Of a stretch of DNA of 64,000 bases, positions 16,746 to 25,110 are shown in pieces. Numbering within the stretch: position 1 is the first letter of the stretch; every line of letters begins with the position of its first letter. The DNA is taken from the NCBI RefSeq assembly GCF_003332275.1, contig NZ_QOVA01000008.1, forward strand, positions 1-64,000, in the 5' to 3' direction. The position numbers and the translations under genes are program-made. The notes beneath the pieces were generated by a model that was given only the letters and a program-made list of their open reading frames with translations, had not been told where the DNA came from and ran no database searches. The DNA is from Edaphovirga cremea (GTDB lineage Bacteria; Pseudomonadota; Gammaproteobacteria; Enterobacterales; Enterobacteriaceae).

Positions 16746-17387
16746 ATGAAAGTGATGAATGAGACGATGTATCCCAAGAAGCCGCTCCGGGCGATTAGTA
16801 ATTTATACAGTTCTCTGGCTACGCAGTGTACATTGATGACAAAGAAAGCCGGAACAAGACTCCCCTGGTTAAATGCAAAGGGGAAATCGCAGATATATTT
16901 ATTGAAAAACGGTGAGATCTCTGTTTATCGAAATCACGACAACCTATTGCTTGCAACCTTTCGTCCACCCCATATTCTGGGGGTTGTAGAGGCGTTGCAT
17001 CGGGATAATATTTATCAGATGCGGGTAGATACCGATGCTTCATTGTTAAAGATAGAATCTCAGGATGCATTTACCGTAATAGAAAAGGAGTTCCTTTGGC
17101 AGGACATTTCGTTACTCCTGGCTTATCATATATCTTATTTATGTTACCTTGAGAACCAATTAATTCAAAGCCGCGCCTATATTACGGTGCGCAGTAAACT
17201 GATTGAATTAATGAATCTCCCCGAAAGTTTCCGTATGAAAATCACGGCAATAAAATACATCCAGCAAAGAACGGTACTCTCCAGAAGTGGAATACTCAAG
17301 ATTTTTGCCGAGCTCAAGAAAGGACAATATATTACGCTGGATAAAGGCTGCCTTGTCCAACTGGCTCATCTCCCCATGGAGTTCTAG
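16746..17387 (+). CDS. IprA-like Crp/Fnr-fold transcriptional regulator, 213 aa
   Basis: The protein has a cyclic-nucleotide-binding-like beta barrel in the N-terminal half (ISVYRNHDNLLLATFRPPHILGVVEAL, residues about 55-85) and a winged HTH at the C-terminus (YIQQRTVLSRSGILKIFAELKKGQYI, residues about 170-197). The C-terminal sequence, ending LPMEF, closely resembles the enterobacterial IprA family as I recall it (YIHQRT-x-VSRS ... KGNYI ... LPSEY). No cAMP-binding residues are evident, so it is probably not a cAMP receptor. Start 16746 is taken; ATG at 16755 is an alternative, preceded by GGAATGA. The gene is convergent with the fimbrial operon and sits between pilin genes, so a fimbrial regulatory role is plausible (inference). 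Confidence 0.8.
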   Translation: MKVMNETMYPKKPLRAISNLYSSLATQCTLMTKKAGTRLPWLNAKGKSQIYLLKNGEISVYRNHDNLLLATFRPPHILGVVEALHRDNIYQMRVDTDASLLKIESQDAFTVIEKEFLWQDISLLLAYHISYLCYLENQLIQSRAYITVRSKLIELMNLPESFRMKITAIKYIQQRTVLSRSGILKIFAELKKGQYITLDKGCLVQLAHLPMEF

Positions 17388-17395
17388 GCTTTTTC

Positions 17396-17433
17396 CTTTC
17401 ATTACCCGGGAATCGTTAGACGGGTAATGAAAG
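17396..17433. terminator. Perfect 13-bp hairpin between convergent genes
   Basis: Arms 17396-17408 and 17421-17433 (CTTTCATTACCCG and its complement) with a 12-nt loop, between the ends of the IprA-like gene and the last adhesin gene of the fimbrial operon. It is likely a bidirectional terminator although a T-tract is lacking on both sides. Confidence 0.6.
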
Positions 17434-17477
17434 AACGCCCTTCTTGTCTATCCCGACCTGTTATAAACAGGTTCGGA

Positions 17478-18602
17478 TCAATAGTAACTGATCAAAAATG
17501 TCGCTTTGGCGTCGCCGCGCCCAGGCGCTATGGCTTGTTCAGTCTGGATATAGCGTGCAGCAAGCGGAATTCTGAAACTGCTTACCCCGCTATTTGGCAA
17601 ATAAAACTGCTGTGGCAACATGAAATTGAACGGAACCGGAGAATTTCCTGCCTCTCCCCAGCCGATCTGGATACCCACTCCCAGCGCAGAGCAATCGTTA
17701 TCGGATGACTCCAACGCCATAATTCCATTTGTTGCATCGATAATGTCACTGTTGGGGGTGATCGTCACCGTCAACAGGTTCTCCCCTGGCGAGCCGGTTG
17801 GCGCCTCACCACCCCATGACTCCTGATAATGATTGTCATCATAGGTACCATAGAATCGGGGGCAATCCTGTAAAGTGATAGAAGAATCCACCCACGGCGT
17901 CGCTGATCCAATCCCGTTGAAATACTGCCGAATTTCACGCTGTCCCAAATCAACATTCACGTCAGGTGTCTGACAGGTTTGCGAAACAACGTGCAACGTT
18001 CCGGTAAAACTCACTTTTCCCAAATTGATCGGAAATCCTCTATATCCCGGCAAGGAAGGAATATCCAGCGTCATATTCGGTACCAGGGACAATTGCACCT
18101 CACCGGGTGCAATATCACCAATCTTGATAAACGACAGGGCAAAACCGGTGCTTAACAGCGTGTCACCGGGTTCTGTATTGGCTAAAGTGTCCGTTTGAAC
18201 CGGCGTACCCTGCTGTTTACGCCAGCCGACCACGCCAATTCCTGGAACGGATGTCGCATACACGCTGCCACCAAACGGCGGCGTATTCCATGGCGTTAAC
18301 GCTGTCTTTGGATTGGTGACATCCAACATCACTGGAACACCGCTAATGGGCTGGTCGCAAGTAATACCAGAATACTTATCTGGAATTATATTTGACCGGT
18401 AGATAACGGTCCCATTCGGTGTGTCCGCACCGACGGTAATGCTGGTATTAATGGGGACTGTCGTCGTGTAAGCAGGATATTTCTGTGAGGGCGTGCAATG
18501 AGTATCGGCGTAAGCGTCATGATTGTAACCCGCCAGACTTATCAGAACTGCCCCCGTGCCAAGCAATATAGGTAATCGCATCAGGTAGTGATTTTTTTTC
18601 AC
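17478..18602 (-). CDS. Fimbrial adhesin-like subunit (second of tandem pair), 374 aa
   Basis: Large exported fimbrial protein. I choose the GTG start at 18602 because GAGGGA precedes it and it directly opens a signal peptide (VKKNHYLMRLPILLGTGAVLISLAG...DAYA). An ATG at 18662 touching the previous stop would add 20 residues before the signal. The N-terminal lectin-like half contains PNGTVIYRS and PPFGGSVYATSVPGIGVVGW. The C-terminal pilin-like half starts near TCQTPDVNVDLGQREIRQYFNGIGSATPWVDSSI and ends ARYIQTE...ATFLISYY, a donor-strand-accepting pilin domain. Both halves are shared with the gene upstream and with the three adhesin genes at 40.7-44.3 kb, but the binding-face residues differ. 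Tip adhesin function is inferred from the two-domain build; the ligand is unknown. Confidence 0.83.
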   Translation of the reverse strand: MKKNHYLMRLPILLGTGAVLISLAGYNHDAYADTHCTPSQKYPAYTTTVPINTSITVGADTPNGTVIYRSNIIPDKYSGITCDQPISGVPVMLDVTNPKTALTPWNTPPFGGSVYATSVPGIGVVGWRKQQGTPVQTDTLANTEPGDTLLSTGFALSFIKIGDIAPGEVQLSLVPNMTLDIPSLPGYRGFPINLGKVSFTGTLHVVSQTCQTPDVNVDLGQREIRQYFNGIGSATPWVDSSITLQDCPRFYGTYDDNHYQESWGGEAPTGSPGENLLTVTITPNSDIIDATNGIMALESSDNDCSALGVGIQIGWGEAGNSPVPFNFMLPQQFYLPNSGVSSFRIPLAARYIQTEQAIAPGRGDAKATFLISYY

Positions 18603-18662
18603 TGCAAATCCCTCATAGGGTAAAACAGGAAAACCGCGCCCTGCCTTACATTTGCTATTCAT

Positions 18663-19838
18663 TCAATAATAATTGATGACAAAAACGGCTTTGCCATTCG
18701 CCTTCCCAGACGTCACTTTTTCCTCAGTCTGGTAATAACGTGCAGCCAGTGGAATTTGTAATGACGTTCGACCGTCGCTCGGCGCAGTATAATTCTGGGG
18801 TATGGCAAAATTAAAAGGAGCCGGGGAACCTGAGGCGCTGCCCCACGCCAATTGAATACCAATTCCTGTGGCAGCGCTCCCCTCTTCACCCCCATCAACG
18901 GACATAATGCCCTGTGTTGCATCAATAATAGGGGTTGAGGGCGTTAACTGGACGCTGAGCATATTTTGGGTGGCGTTCGGCACATTCAAAATATAGTTAT
19001 TCGACCATTGCACTGGCGTGGCATCATAATAGCCCCAGAATTGCGGGCAGTTATTCAACGTAATGGAGGAGTCCACCCAAGGTGTTGCACTGCTGACCCC
19101 ACTGAAATAACGATCCTTTTCATAACTCCCCATCTGTACCGTGAAATCACTGGTGGTACAGCTTTGTGAAACGATATTAATTGAACTCTTGAAGTTCAGG
19201 CTGGCAATCGCCACAGGCAGCCCCTGCACGGCTCCTGATGTCGCCTGAAGTTGCCAGACCACACTCGGCAATGACGCCGAGCTCAGGGTACCGGGTAAAA
19301 TATTGCCCGTTTTAATCAGGGAAATATCAAACGATGTATCTGCATACCAACTCTGGGGATCGCCATCCGGTGGTGAAAAACTTTGCCGAATATAGGGCGT
19401 CGCCGTGGTGACGGCCTGATTATCGGCCCAGATCGCGACACCCAATCCAGGGATATTCGTTTCATACACCTGACCGCCAAACGGGCTGCCGCCATAGGCA
19501 GAGAGCGGTTTTGGTGTGCTGGACAAACTCAGAACCTGATTGAGAACGTAGGATCCGGCAGGTGACGCGCTGCAATTCATGGTCGGCTGGTAGGTTGGCA
19601 CAAACTTTTCATGATAAATCACGGTGCCAACCGGCATATCCGGGCCCGCGGTGATATTTGACAATGCCAACGGCATGTTGGCATTTATTGCCGGTGTGCC
19701 AGAGGCGAGTTGACAAACCGCCTGCGCCATTGCCTCATGAGTCATCAAGCCAGACACGATCAGTACGATTAAGGTGATCATCCCTCTCACCTGCCCGCGT
19801 TTGCGTGCCATCATTGTCTTCTGCGGAATATTCATCAT
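18663..19838 (-). CDS. Fimbrial adhesin-like subunit (first of tandem pair), 391 aa
   Basis: Start at 19838 overlaps the usher stop (ATGA-type coupling). The basic N-terminus MMNIPQKTMMARKRGQVRG precedes the hydrophobic segment MITLIVLIVSGLMTHEAMA, which ends in a signal-peptidase-like AMA-QA. The N-terminal domain carries PVGTVIYHEKF and SPFGGQVYETNIPGLGVAIW. The pilin-like C-terminal half starts near CTTSDFTVQMGSYEKDRYF and ends GKAVFVINYY. It shares domain plan and motifs with the following gene and with the second cluster, so these are paralogous two-domain adhesins. Two adhesins behind one usher suggests alternative tips, or a heteromeric tip; sequence alone does not decide. Confidence 0.83.
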   Translation of the reverse strand: MMNIPQKTMMARKRGQVRGMITLIVLIVSGLMTHEAMAQAVCQLASGTPAINANMPLALSNITAGPDMPVGTVIYHEKFVPTYQPTMNCSASPAGSYVLNQVLSLSSTPKPLSAYGGSPFGGQVYETNIPGLGVAIWADNQAVTTATPYIRQSFSPPDGDPQSWYADTSFDISLIKTGNILPGTLSSASLPSVVWQLQATSGAVQGLPVAIASLNFKSSINIVSQSCTTSDFTVQMGSYEKDRYFSGVSSATPWVDSSITLNNCPQFWGYYDATPVQWSNNYILNVPNATQNMLSVQLTPSTPIIDATQGIMSVDGGEEGSAATGIGIQLAWGSASGSPAPFNFAIPQNYTAPSDGRTSLQIPLAARYYQTEEKVTSGKANGKAVFVINYY

Positions 19839-22435
19839 TTGCTGGCCAGATCGAGGGGTTGAGTGGTGGATGCGCTTTGCGGTGTACATACCGACGCAAA
19901 ACGTGTCAGCTCTGCCGATTGCCCTTTGTCACTCTGCGGCATGAGGACATAGGTAAGTTGACACTGCTGGTTACTGCTTTTCCCCCAACTCACCCGTAAC
20001 GTATCGCGCTCATCTGTCACCCGCGCATATACCTGTCCCATCTGTCCAACTGCCCCAACTGTATTTCCCAGATGATCGCTGACGCTGGCACCGAAAGGTA
20101 CGCTAGTTCCGTCAGGCATCGTTGCCGCAATCAGAATCGGGTAACCATGCTGGGTCGCATACTTCAGGCGCACAACCGCGCCATAGTTTGGTGCGACTTT
20201 CTGGCTGGTGTTTTCCAGTTCGACGTTATAAGGAATCCCTTTGGGATCGAGGGTGATCTCATTCATTTCATAAGGATTCAGGTAAGGCACCGCGGCATGG
20301 CCCCAGTGATCAAGTTTGACGCCGGCGTAGCTGCCCACTTTCGCACCGCTGGCTCCGTCAGCTTCAACAATGGCAAAGGTATCGCTGGTGTAAGGGGTGA
20401 GTACGACGCCATCCTGATAGCCAATGATGGTTCCACTCAAACCGACCGAGCCATTTTGATAGCCTTCTCCCAGTCCATAACTGGCGGTAACGTTGGTATA
20501 CGGGCTGCGGTATTCACCGTTGGCGTTGCCGCTGGAACCCACGCCATTATTGTAATTCGCCGCAGAAATCCCGTAGCTGTATTGATTATCACTGCCCGCC
20601 GTGCCAGAAATACCGAGTTGCTCACCGACATTGCCATTGCCATCACGATTTACACTGGCGTTGAGTTGCGGCACGTTGCCACTGTCGGAACGCCCCAGCG
20701 GCATACTGAGATTGAAGAGAAAACTGGTTTCCATGTCGCCATCGTCATTGCGCACCCGTCCTGCGCTGACGCTGTAGCTGATATTGCCGTAATTGTTGCT
20801 GTATCCGGCCTGGAATTGCAGATCGGTTTCATCCTGGTTCCAATAGTTTTGCTCATAGCCAGTAACATAAAACTGCCCCCAATTCCCCGGTAATCCCTGA
20901 TTGGCGGTAACAGTCAGTTTATTCTTCGCCCGCCAAATCGAATCGATATCGCGACCTGCTGCATCCGCATCGCGCATACGCATGGCCGTCATGAAATCCA
21001 TATAACCATCAGTGGAGAAGCGGTAGGCGGCGATGGTCAGATTACTGTCAGTATCAGGAATGAATTTGCTGTAACCGACCTGGTAACTTTGCCCACTCAT
21101 CCCCCCTTCTTCGAGCGAACTGACATGGGTACGTGACTGGGTCACGTCAAAAGAGATCGCGCCAGCAGGGGTGCTGAGTGCACTACCGATCTGAATCGCA
21201 TAGTAATCATTGCTGGCCTGAAACCCACCGTAACCGGTGATAATGTTGGTCAGGCCGCGCTGATAGGTTCCCTGATAGAAAGCGGGATGACTGCTGATCG
21301 AGCTGTCATTCAGTTGACCCGCCGTGACGCTGTAATGATGCGAGCCGGGACGCAAAAGCTGCGTCACTGATGCATAGGGAACCTGGAAATTCTGCGTGGA
21401 ACCATCGGCTTCCGTCACTGTGACATCAAGATTGCCCCCGTAACCTGTCGGATAGAGATCGTTGATGGAGAAGGCACCCGGTGAGACCGTGGTTTCATAG
21501 ATCACCCGGCCATTCTGCCGGACGGTCACCCTGGCATTGGTTCGGGCGATGCCGCGAATATCAGGCGCATATCCCCGCTGCGACTCGGGCAACATGCGAT
21601 CGTCATCGACCAGTTGCGCGCCGCGGAAAGGTACCGTATCAAACAGTTGCCCCTGGGTGTTGGTTTCGCCAAGAATAATGCGTCCCTTAATCACCGGGAT
21701 ATCGCGCTGGACGTAGGTATTGGTACTGTCGTAGCCCTTATCGCCGTCCTCCTGCCAGGTATAGAAACCGTTATGCCGGAAATACCATCCGCCAATATTG
21801 ACCCCGGCATTGATTGCACCCGACGCTGAATTGGTGGTTTCACCCTGCGTTCGCATGGTGAAGCCATTGAGCGAATACCCCAGCATGGCGGCCGGCACGC
21901 CGCTATCCCAAAGTTCAGGGCTGACATAGCCCCGGGCAGTATTATTGAGTAATGCCTGTGGAATGCTGAGATCCAGCCGCTGTTCACCCGAATCGTAAGC
22001 AACGCCTATCTGTGGCAATGCCTGATTTATTTTTACGCAGCCGCTGTCAGCCTTGATAGCCGTCAAGAGATCCGCGGGTAATTGGTCATAGCGCAAATTA
22101 ATACGTTTGAACGTCGCAGCATTCAGACAGGTCTGCACCGATTTATCCGGTTGCTCCTGAAACTCAACGGTCTCCCTGCCCACTTTTTCACTGTTGACAT
22201 AAATATCGACCAGATAACTGCCAGGTAATATCGCCCCTTTTCTTTCGAAACGGCTGAGATCGATAGTCGATTTTCCGTCAACCGTCAGGAACGAAGGATC
22301 AAAATGATATCCGTCGTCTGACCCTGCCGATGAAGTACTGTTTGCGGGGAGCGGAGGTGTCTCACTCTGCGCATAACTGGATGTCAATGAGGTGAGGATA
22401 AATAACGCTAATCGAGATGGTTTGGTCGATAACAT
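19835..22435 (-). CDS. Fimbrial outer membrane usher (FimD family), 866 aa
   Basis: Outer membrane assembly platform for chaperone-subunit complexes. Signal peptide MLSTKPSRLALFILTSLTSSYAQS; N-terminal domain with FDPSFLTVDGKSTIDLSRFE and GSYLVDIYVN; 24-strand barrel with the plug region; signatures RGIARTNARVTVRQNGRVIYET, FSINDLYPTGYGGNLDVTVTEADG and LRPGSHHYSVTAGQL; C-terminal domains with PFGASVSDHLGNTVGAVGQMGQVYAR and a cysteine pair (QQCQLTY ... ASVC). Length is normal for the family. The gene lies 49 nt downstream of the chaperone and overlaps the first adhesin. The usher at 44.3-46.9 kb is a clear paralogue. Confidence 0.95.
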   Translation of the reverse strand: MLSTKPSRLALFILTSLTSSYAQSETPPLPANSTSSAGSDDGYHFDPSFLTVDGKSTIDLSRFERKGAILPGSYLVDIYVNSEKVGRETVEFQEQPDKSVQTCLNAATFKRINLRYDQLPADLLTAIKADSGCVKINQALPQIGVAYDSGEQRLDLSIPQALLNNTARGYVSPELWDSGVPAAMLGYSLNGFTMRTQGETTNSASGAINAGVNIGGWYFRHNGFYTWQEDGDKGYDSTNTYVQRDIPVIKGRIILGETNTQGQLFDTVPFRGAQLVDDDRMLPESQRGYAPDIRGIARTNARVTVRQNGRVIYETTVSPGAFSINDLYPTGYGGNLDVTVTEADGSTQNFQVPYASVTQLLRPGSHHYSVTAGQLNDSSISSHPAFYQGTYQRGLTNIITGYGGFQASNDYYAIQIGSALSTPAGAISFDVTQSRTHVSSLEEGGMSGQSYQVGYSKFIPDTDSNLTIAAYRFSTDGYMDFMTAMRMRDADAAGRDIDSIWRAKNKLTVTANQGLPGNWGQFYVTGYEQNYWNQDETDLQFQAGYSNNYGNISYSVSAGRVRNDDGDMETSFLFNLSMPLGRSDSGNVPQLNASVNRDGNGNVGEQLGISGTAGSDNQYSYGISAANYNNGVGSSGNANGEYRSPYTNVTASYGLGEGYQNGSVGLSGTIIGYQDGVVLTPYTSDTFAIVEADGASGAKVGSYAGVKLDHWGHAAVPYLNPYEMNEITLDPKGIPYNVELENTSQKVAPNYGAVVRLKYATQHGYPILIAATMPDGTSVPFGASVSDHLGNTVGAVGQMGQVYARVTDERDTLRVSWGKSSNQQCQLTYVLMPQSDKGQSAELTRFASVCTPQSASTTQPLDLASK

Positions 22436-22484
22436 ATAATCACAAACTCTTGCTACGTATGAGGTGCCAAACGGAACACATCAA

Positions 22485-23201
22485 TCAGTTAATAGAAGAG
22501 CTCAGCATTTTTACCGCGCCCCAATCATTAATGAACTCATAATTCACTTTATCGCCCGCACTGGCGGTAAATTCTTTCCCGGAACCAAAAACTTCCGAGC
22601 TAAAGGGGGCGATCATCTTTCCATCGGCAGTTTTTTTACTGCTCCCGTGAATCACTGCCGCTGAAGGAACGGTGATGTAGTAGGGAGAGTGGTTGCTGGC
22701 CTGCAAACCGCTGGATGACGAGGTCCAGGTAAGCGATTTCGCTGACGTAATAACGTCACCTGTCAAACCCGTTGGTCGAAAGAAGACTTTGATGCGCGAG
22801 CGAAAAGCCACCTGTAAGTGATTTTGTTTCTCCGCAGATTTTTCTGTGGGGGGAATTTCCAGCACATTCAGCCAGAAAATACTTTCCCGATCTTTGGGTA
22901 ACGCGGTACCGGTATAACTCAGTCGCAGCGTCTGGCCTTTATTGGGTTCAACACGGTTGATTGGGGGCGACAGTATAAAAGGTACATCGATATTATCTGG
23001 TTTGGCGTCGATATTGCCGTTATCCAACCAACTCTGTATCAGTACAGGAACCGTTCCAACGTTGCTTAATTTCACCGTCACTTCTTTTTCGCTTTCAGGA
23101 TATATAACCCGCGTTCCACCAATAATAACGTTGGCTAAAGCACTGCCTGAAATGAAGAGTCCGCAAAATAAAACGGATCCTAATTCCATCCATTTTTTCA
23201 T
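22485..23201 (-). CDS. Periplasmic fimbrial chaperone (PapD/FimC family), 238 aa
   Basis: Signal peptide to about residue 23 (MKKWMELGSVLFCGLFISGSALA). The two-Ig-domain boomerang fold is shown by GGTRVIYPESEKEVTVKLSN (start of domain 1), SIFWLNVLEIPP, RSRIKVFFRPTGL (end of domain 1), and a C-terminal domain ending VNYEFINDWGA. The invariant Arg (GGTRVIY) and Lys/Arg cleft residues that anchor the subunit C-terminus are present. The short F1-G1 region places it with the FGS chaperones that serve rod-like pili. It sits between major pilin and usher in the usual order. Confidence 0.94.
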   Translation of the reverse strand: MKKWMELGSVLFCGLFISGSALANVIIGGTRVIYPESEKEVTVKLSNVGTVPVLIQSWLDNGNIDAKPDNIDVPFILSPPINRVEPNKGQTLRLSYTGTALPKDRESIFWLNVLEIPPTEKSAEKQNHLQVAFRSRIKVFFRPTGLTGDVITSAKSLTWTSSSSGLQASNHSPYYITVPSAAVIHGSSKKTADGKMIAPFSSEVFGSGKEFTASAGDKVNYEFINDWGAVKMLSSSIN

Positions 23202-23273
23202 TATTTTTGTGTCCCGATAAGACCATAGAAATGCACCAGAACAGGGGAGTCCCGGTGCATTGTTTTTTGGGGA

Positions 23274-23843
23274 TTACTGGTATTGCAGGTTATACATCAC
23301 GCTGCTGGAGAACAGGCCCGGAGTAGCCTGGCCATTGGCGTAATATTGGACAGCATAGGGCAGTGTCAAACTCCCGCCATCGGGGATTGGCGCATACGCT
23401 GTGGTGGTGGTCTGGGACGCATCACCTGCGTTAATTGGCAGGTAATTATTGGAGGCGTCCAACAGTTGCAAATCGACGAGAGTTGCAGCGGTTGCATCAG
23501 TCAAGGTATTGATTAAATGACCTTTACTGTCTACTGTCGCCCCTTGTTGGAAGAATACGGAAACCTGATTTTTCCCTCCTTCAGTCACGACAGCACAGTT
23601 CGTCAGCTCCATATTGAATCTTTCGCGCCCGGTGATGGCACCGTCAGCATTCAGTTGGCTGACCCCGACCGTTGGCAGTTTGACGGTGGCATCGGCAGCT
23701 TCGCCATTGACCGTCACATCACAGGTGGTATCGGTCAGTTCTCCGTTGAAAGTAATGGTTCCTGAACCACTTGCATTGGCGATGGCGATATAACCCATGC
23801 TCAGCGCTAGCGCCAAGGTTGTTGATAACAGAGATTTTTTCAT
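23274..23843 (-). CDS. Major fimbrial subunit (first cluster), 189 aa
   Basis: The start at 23843 (ATG; AAGTGAG ribosome site 10-11 nt upstream) gives a clean signal peptide MKKSLLSTTLALALSMGYIAIANA. The mature pilin has the donor strand GSGTITFNGELTDTTCDV, a Cys pair (TTC and NCAV) and the C-terminal strand SSSVMYNLQYQ with penultimate Tyr recognised by chaperones. It is the first gene of the major-pilin/chaperone/usher/adhesin/adhesin operon. Immediately upstream is the putative invertible promoter segment, so expression is predicted to be phase-variable and, in this orientation, off. Its closest relative in the window is the pilin at 47770-48321. Confidence 0.92.
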   Translation of the reverse strand: MKKSLLSTTLALALSMGYIAIANASGSGTITFNGELTDTTCDVTVNGEAADATVKLPTVGVSQLNADGAITGRERFNMELTNCAVVTEGGKNQVSVFFQQGATVDSKGHLINTLTDATAATLVDLQLLDASNNYLPINAGDASQTTTTAYAPIPDGGSLTLPYAVQYYANGQATPGLFSSSVMYNLQYQ

Positions 23844-23945
23844 ACAAATACGGCTCACTTATGACTATTTGATTAACCCGTATCCTGTCGCCAGGATGTT
23901 CTGGTCAGTATCTGTTGAGTCAATCACCTGCTCAAAAATAAAACA

Positions 23946-23982
23946 TCTAACAAGTCAAATTGGCTCAAAATGTCCTGTTAGA
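23946..23982. repeat. Left recombination site of putative invertible switch
   Basis: The core TTGGCTCAAA (23960-23969) is flanked by imperfect inverted half-sites TCTAACAAGTCA and TGTCCTGTTAGA (outer TCTAACA/TGTTAGA perfect, 23946-23952 and 23976-23982). This is the architecture of a tyrosine recombinase binding site. Its reverse complement aligns with the right site. Confidence 0.75.
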
Positions 23983-24008
23983 ACTTTAGGTAGCCTGGGG
24001 AGCAATAA

Positions 24009-24055
24009 TCAGAGTTTTTCCTTATGCAATGACTGTTCTAAGGAAAAAACTCTGA
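24009..24055. terminator. Long hairpin inside the invertible element
   Basis: TCAGAGTTTTTCCTTA and TAAGGAAAAAACTCTGA form a 16-bp stem with one bulge and a loop of about 13 nt. It lies between the recombinase gene and the pilin in either orientation of the element, so it could insulate the pilin from read-through. It lacks a clear T-tract. Confidence 0.5.
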
Positions 24056-24220
24056 CTATAGGTTGCAGTAATGAGGGGGTAATAATGTCAAAGGCTATTT
24101 TTGCCAATGTGAAGAGAAAAACATAACAAGGTGAAAATATTCAGAAAGGGGAACTGGCTGGGTATTTATCAATGGAATCAACAGGATTTTTCAAGGGTGT
24201 AAATTTATAGCAGCGTAAAA

Positions 24221-24249
24221 TTGACAGCGGAGATGCTCATATTAATACT
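24221..24249 (+). promoter_or_regulatory. Outward-facing sigma-70 promoter in the invertible element
   Basis: Perfect -35 TTGACA (24221-24226), 17-nt spacer, -10 AATACT (24244-24249, four of six). Predicted initiation falls within or beside the right repeat core. As given, transcription would run into the 3' end of the recombinase gene on the antisense strand; after inversion it would drive the major pilin. Confidence 0.6.
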
Positions 24250-24284
24250 AGTGAACAGTTTGAGCCAAACTGTCCTGTTAACTT
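24249..24284. repeat. Right recombination site of putative invertible switch
   Basis: TTTGAGCCAA core (24259-24268) with flanks GTGAACAG and CTGTCCTGTTAAC. Read on the minus strand it aligns with the left site over TAACA-G-G-A-CA, TTGGCTCAAA and TGT-C. The outer half-site overlaps the last codons of the recombinase gene (stop at 24278). Confidence 0.72.
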
Positions 24285-24856
24285 TCGTCAAAAACCACTT
24301 CCCCAGACTGCCAAATGGTGCGGAATCGATAAGAATTACTGGCCGTATACCTTACGGTATGGGCAATATTCCTGTGTCCGAGATAGTCCTGAATAAGCCG
24401 GGTGTCTACTCCCTTGTCAGCCAACGCATACCCACAGGCATGTCGTAACATATGGGGATGGGCTTTAACCGTCAATCCGGCCAATTCACCATAATAACGT
24501 AATAGCGCATAAATACGCTGACGGGAAAGGTGATTTCCTTTTTTGGACAAAAATAACCAGTCCGTTTCCGCTCCCTTGAATGAAGCGCGAATTTTCAGCC
24601 AGCGTTGCAGGGCAACAATTTCGGATTTAATCATCGGATGCATCGTCGATAAACCATTCTTCAGTCTGCGCAGATAGAGGCAGGAGCCGGCAATATTAAT
24701 ATCAGATATCTGCATTTGACTGATTTCACTCACGCGGCAACCGTGTAAAAAACTCATATAGATCAGACAATAATCCCTCTCTGGATTCACGCTCTTCAGC
24801 GCGGCGTCCAAAATTATTTTAACTTCATTTTGCATCAGATGTTTTCGTTGTTTCAT
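24278..24856 (-). CDS. FimB/FimE-like tyrosine recombinase, 192 aa
   Basis: Short tyrosine recombinase consisting of the catalytic domain only, the size of FimB/FimE. The full catalytic set is visible: Arg41 (HGCRVSE), His135-x-x-Arg138 (HPHMLRHACG), His161 (GHRNI) and the nucleophile Tyr170 (RYTASN). Such enzymes invert the fim promoter element by cutting at short inverted repeats. Its 3' end touches the right repeat of the putative switch, immediately beyond which lies the major pilin. It is divergent from a second recombinase, the two sharing a 254-bp promoter gap. The bias (ON, OFF or both) cannot be told from sequence. Confidence 0.93.
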   Translation of the reverse strand: MKQRKHLMQNEVKIILDAALKSVNPERDYCLIYMSFLHGCRVSEISQMQISDINIAGSCLYLRRLKNGLSTMHPMIKSEIVALQRWLKIRASFKGAETDWLFLSKKGNHLSRQRIYALLRYYGELAGLTVKAHPHMLRHACGYALADKGVDTRLIQDYLGHRNIAHTVRYTASNSYRFRTIWQSGEVVFDES

Positions 24857-24915
24857 GAGGTTTCCATTGCGTTTATTGGGCGATAATAGATATATTGAAA
24901 ATGCATCAATATATT

Positions 24916-24932
24916 ATAAGAATAATTCTTAT
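24916..24932. promoter_or_regulatory. Palindrome ATAAGAAT-A-ATTCTTAT between divergent recombinase genes
   Basis: A perfect 8-bp inverted repeat with a 1-nt centre, 60 nt upstream of the minus-strand recombinase start. It is a candidate operator or architectural site for coordinated control of both recombinases; no cognate protein is known. Confidence 0.35.
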
Positions 24933-25110
24933 ACGCCAAAATAATAAGTTGGCAATAGGTTTTTAGTTGTAACTAAATGATGCAGTATGCAGGAGTCCTT
25001 GATTGGACAGATTTTAAAAAAAATGAGAGTACATTGCTGGTAACAGGCTTGCCATATCGTGGAGCTGATCTTTGTGACATTGTCCATATGACATTCTGCA
25101 GGAGCCTATC

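Larger units (their letters stand above)
23960..24268. other. Putative invertible promoter element (fimS-like), sequenced in OFF orientation
   Basis: Inverted 10-bp cores TTGGCTCAAA (23960-23969) and TTTGAGCCAA (24259-24268) bound 289 bp, making a 309-bp element, close to the 314 bp known for E. coli fimS. It lies between the major pilin gene and a FimB/FimE-like recombinase gene. A promoter near the right end (24221-24249) reads outward, away from the pilin. Inversion would place it just upstream of the pilin reading toward it. No good pilin-directed promoter is visible in the present orientation. Invertibility itself is inferred. Confidence 0.75.

Noticed and set aside
24009..24055. Reading the hairpin inside the switch as the pilin promoter operator
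   Set aside because: The stem is AT-rich and symmetric but lies away from the only good promoter; insulation is the more conservative reading.
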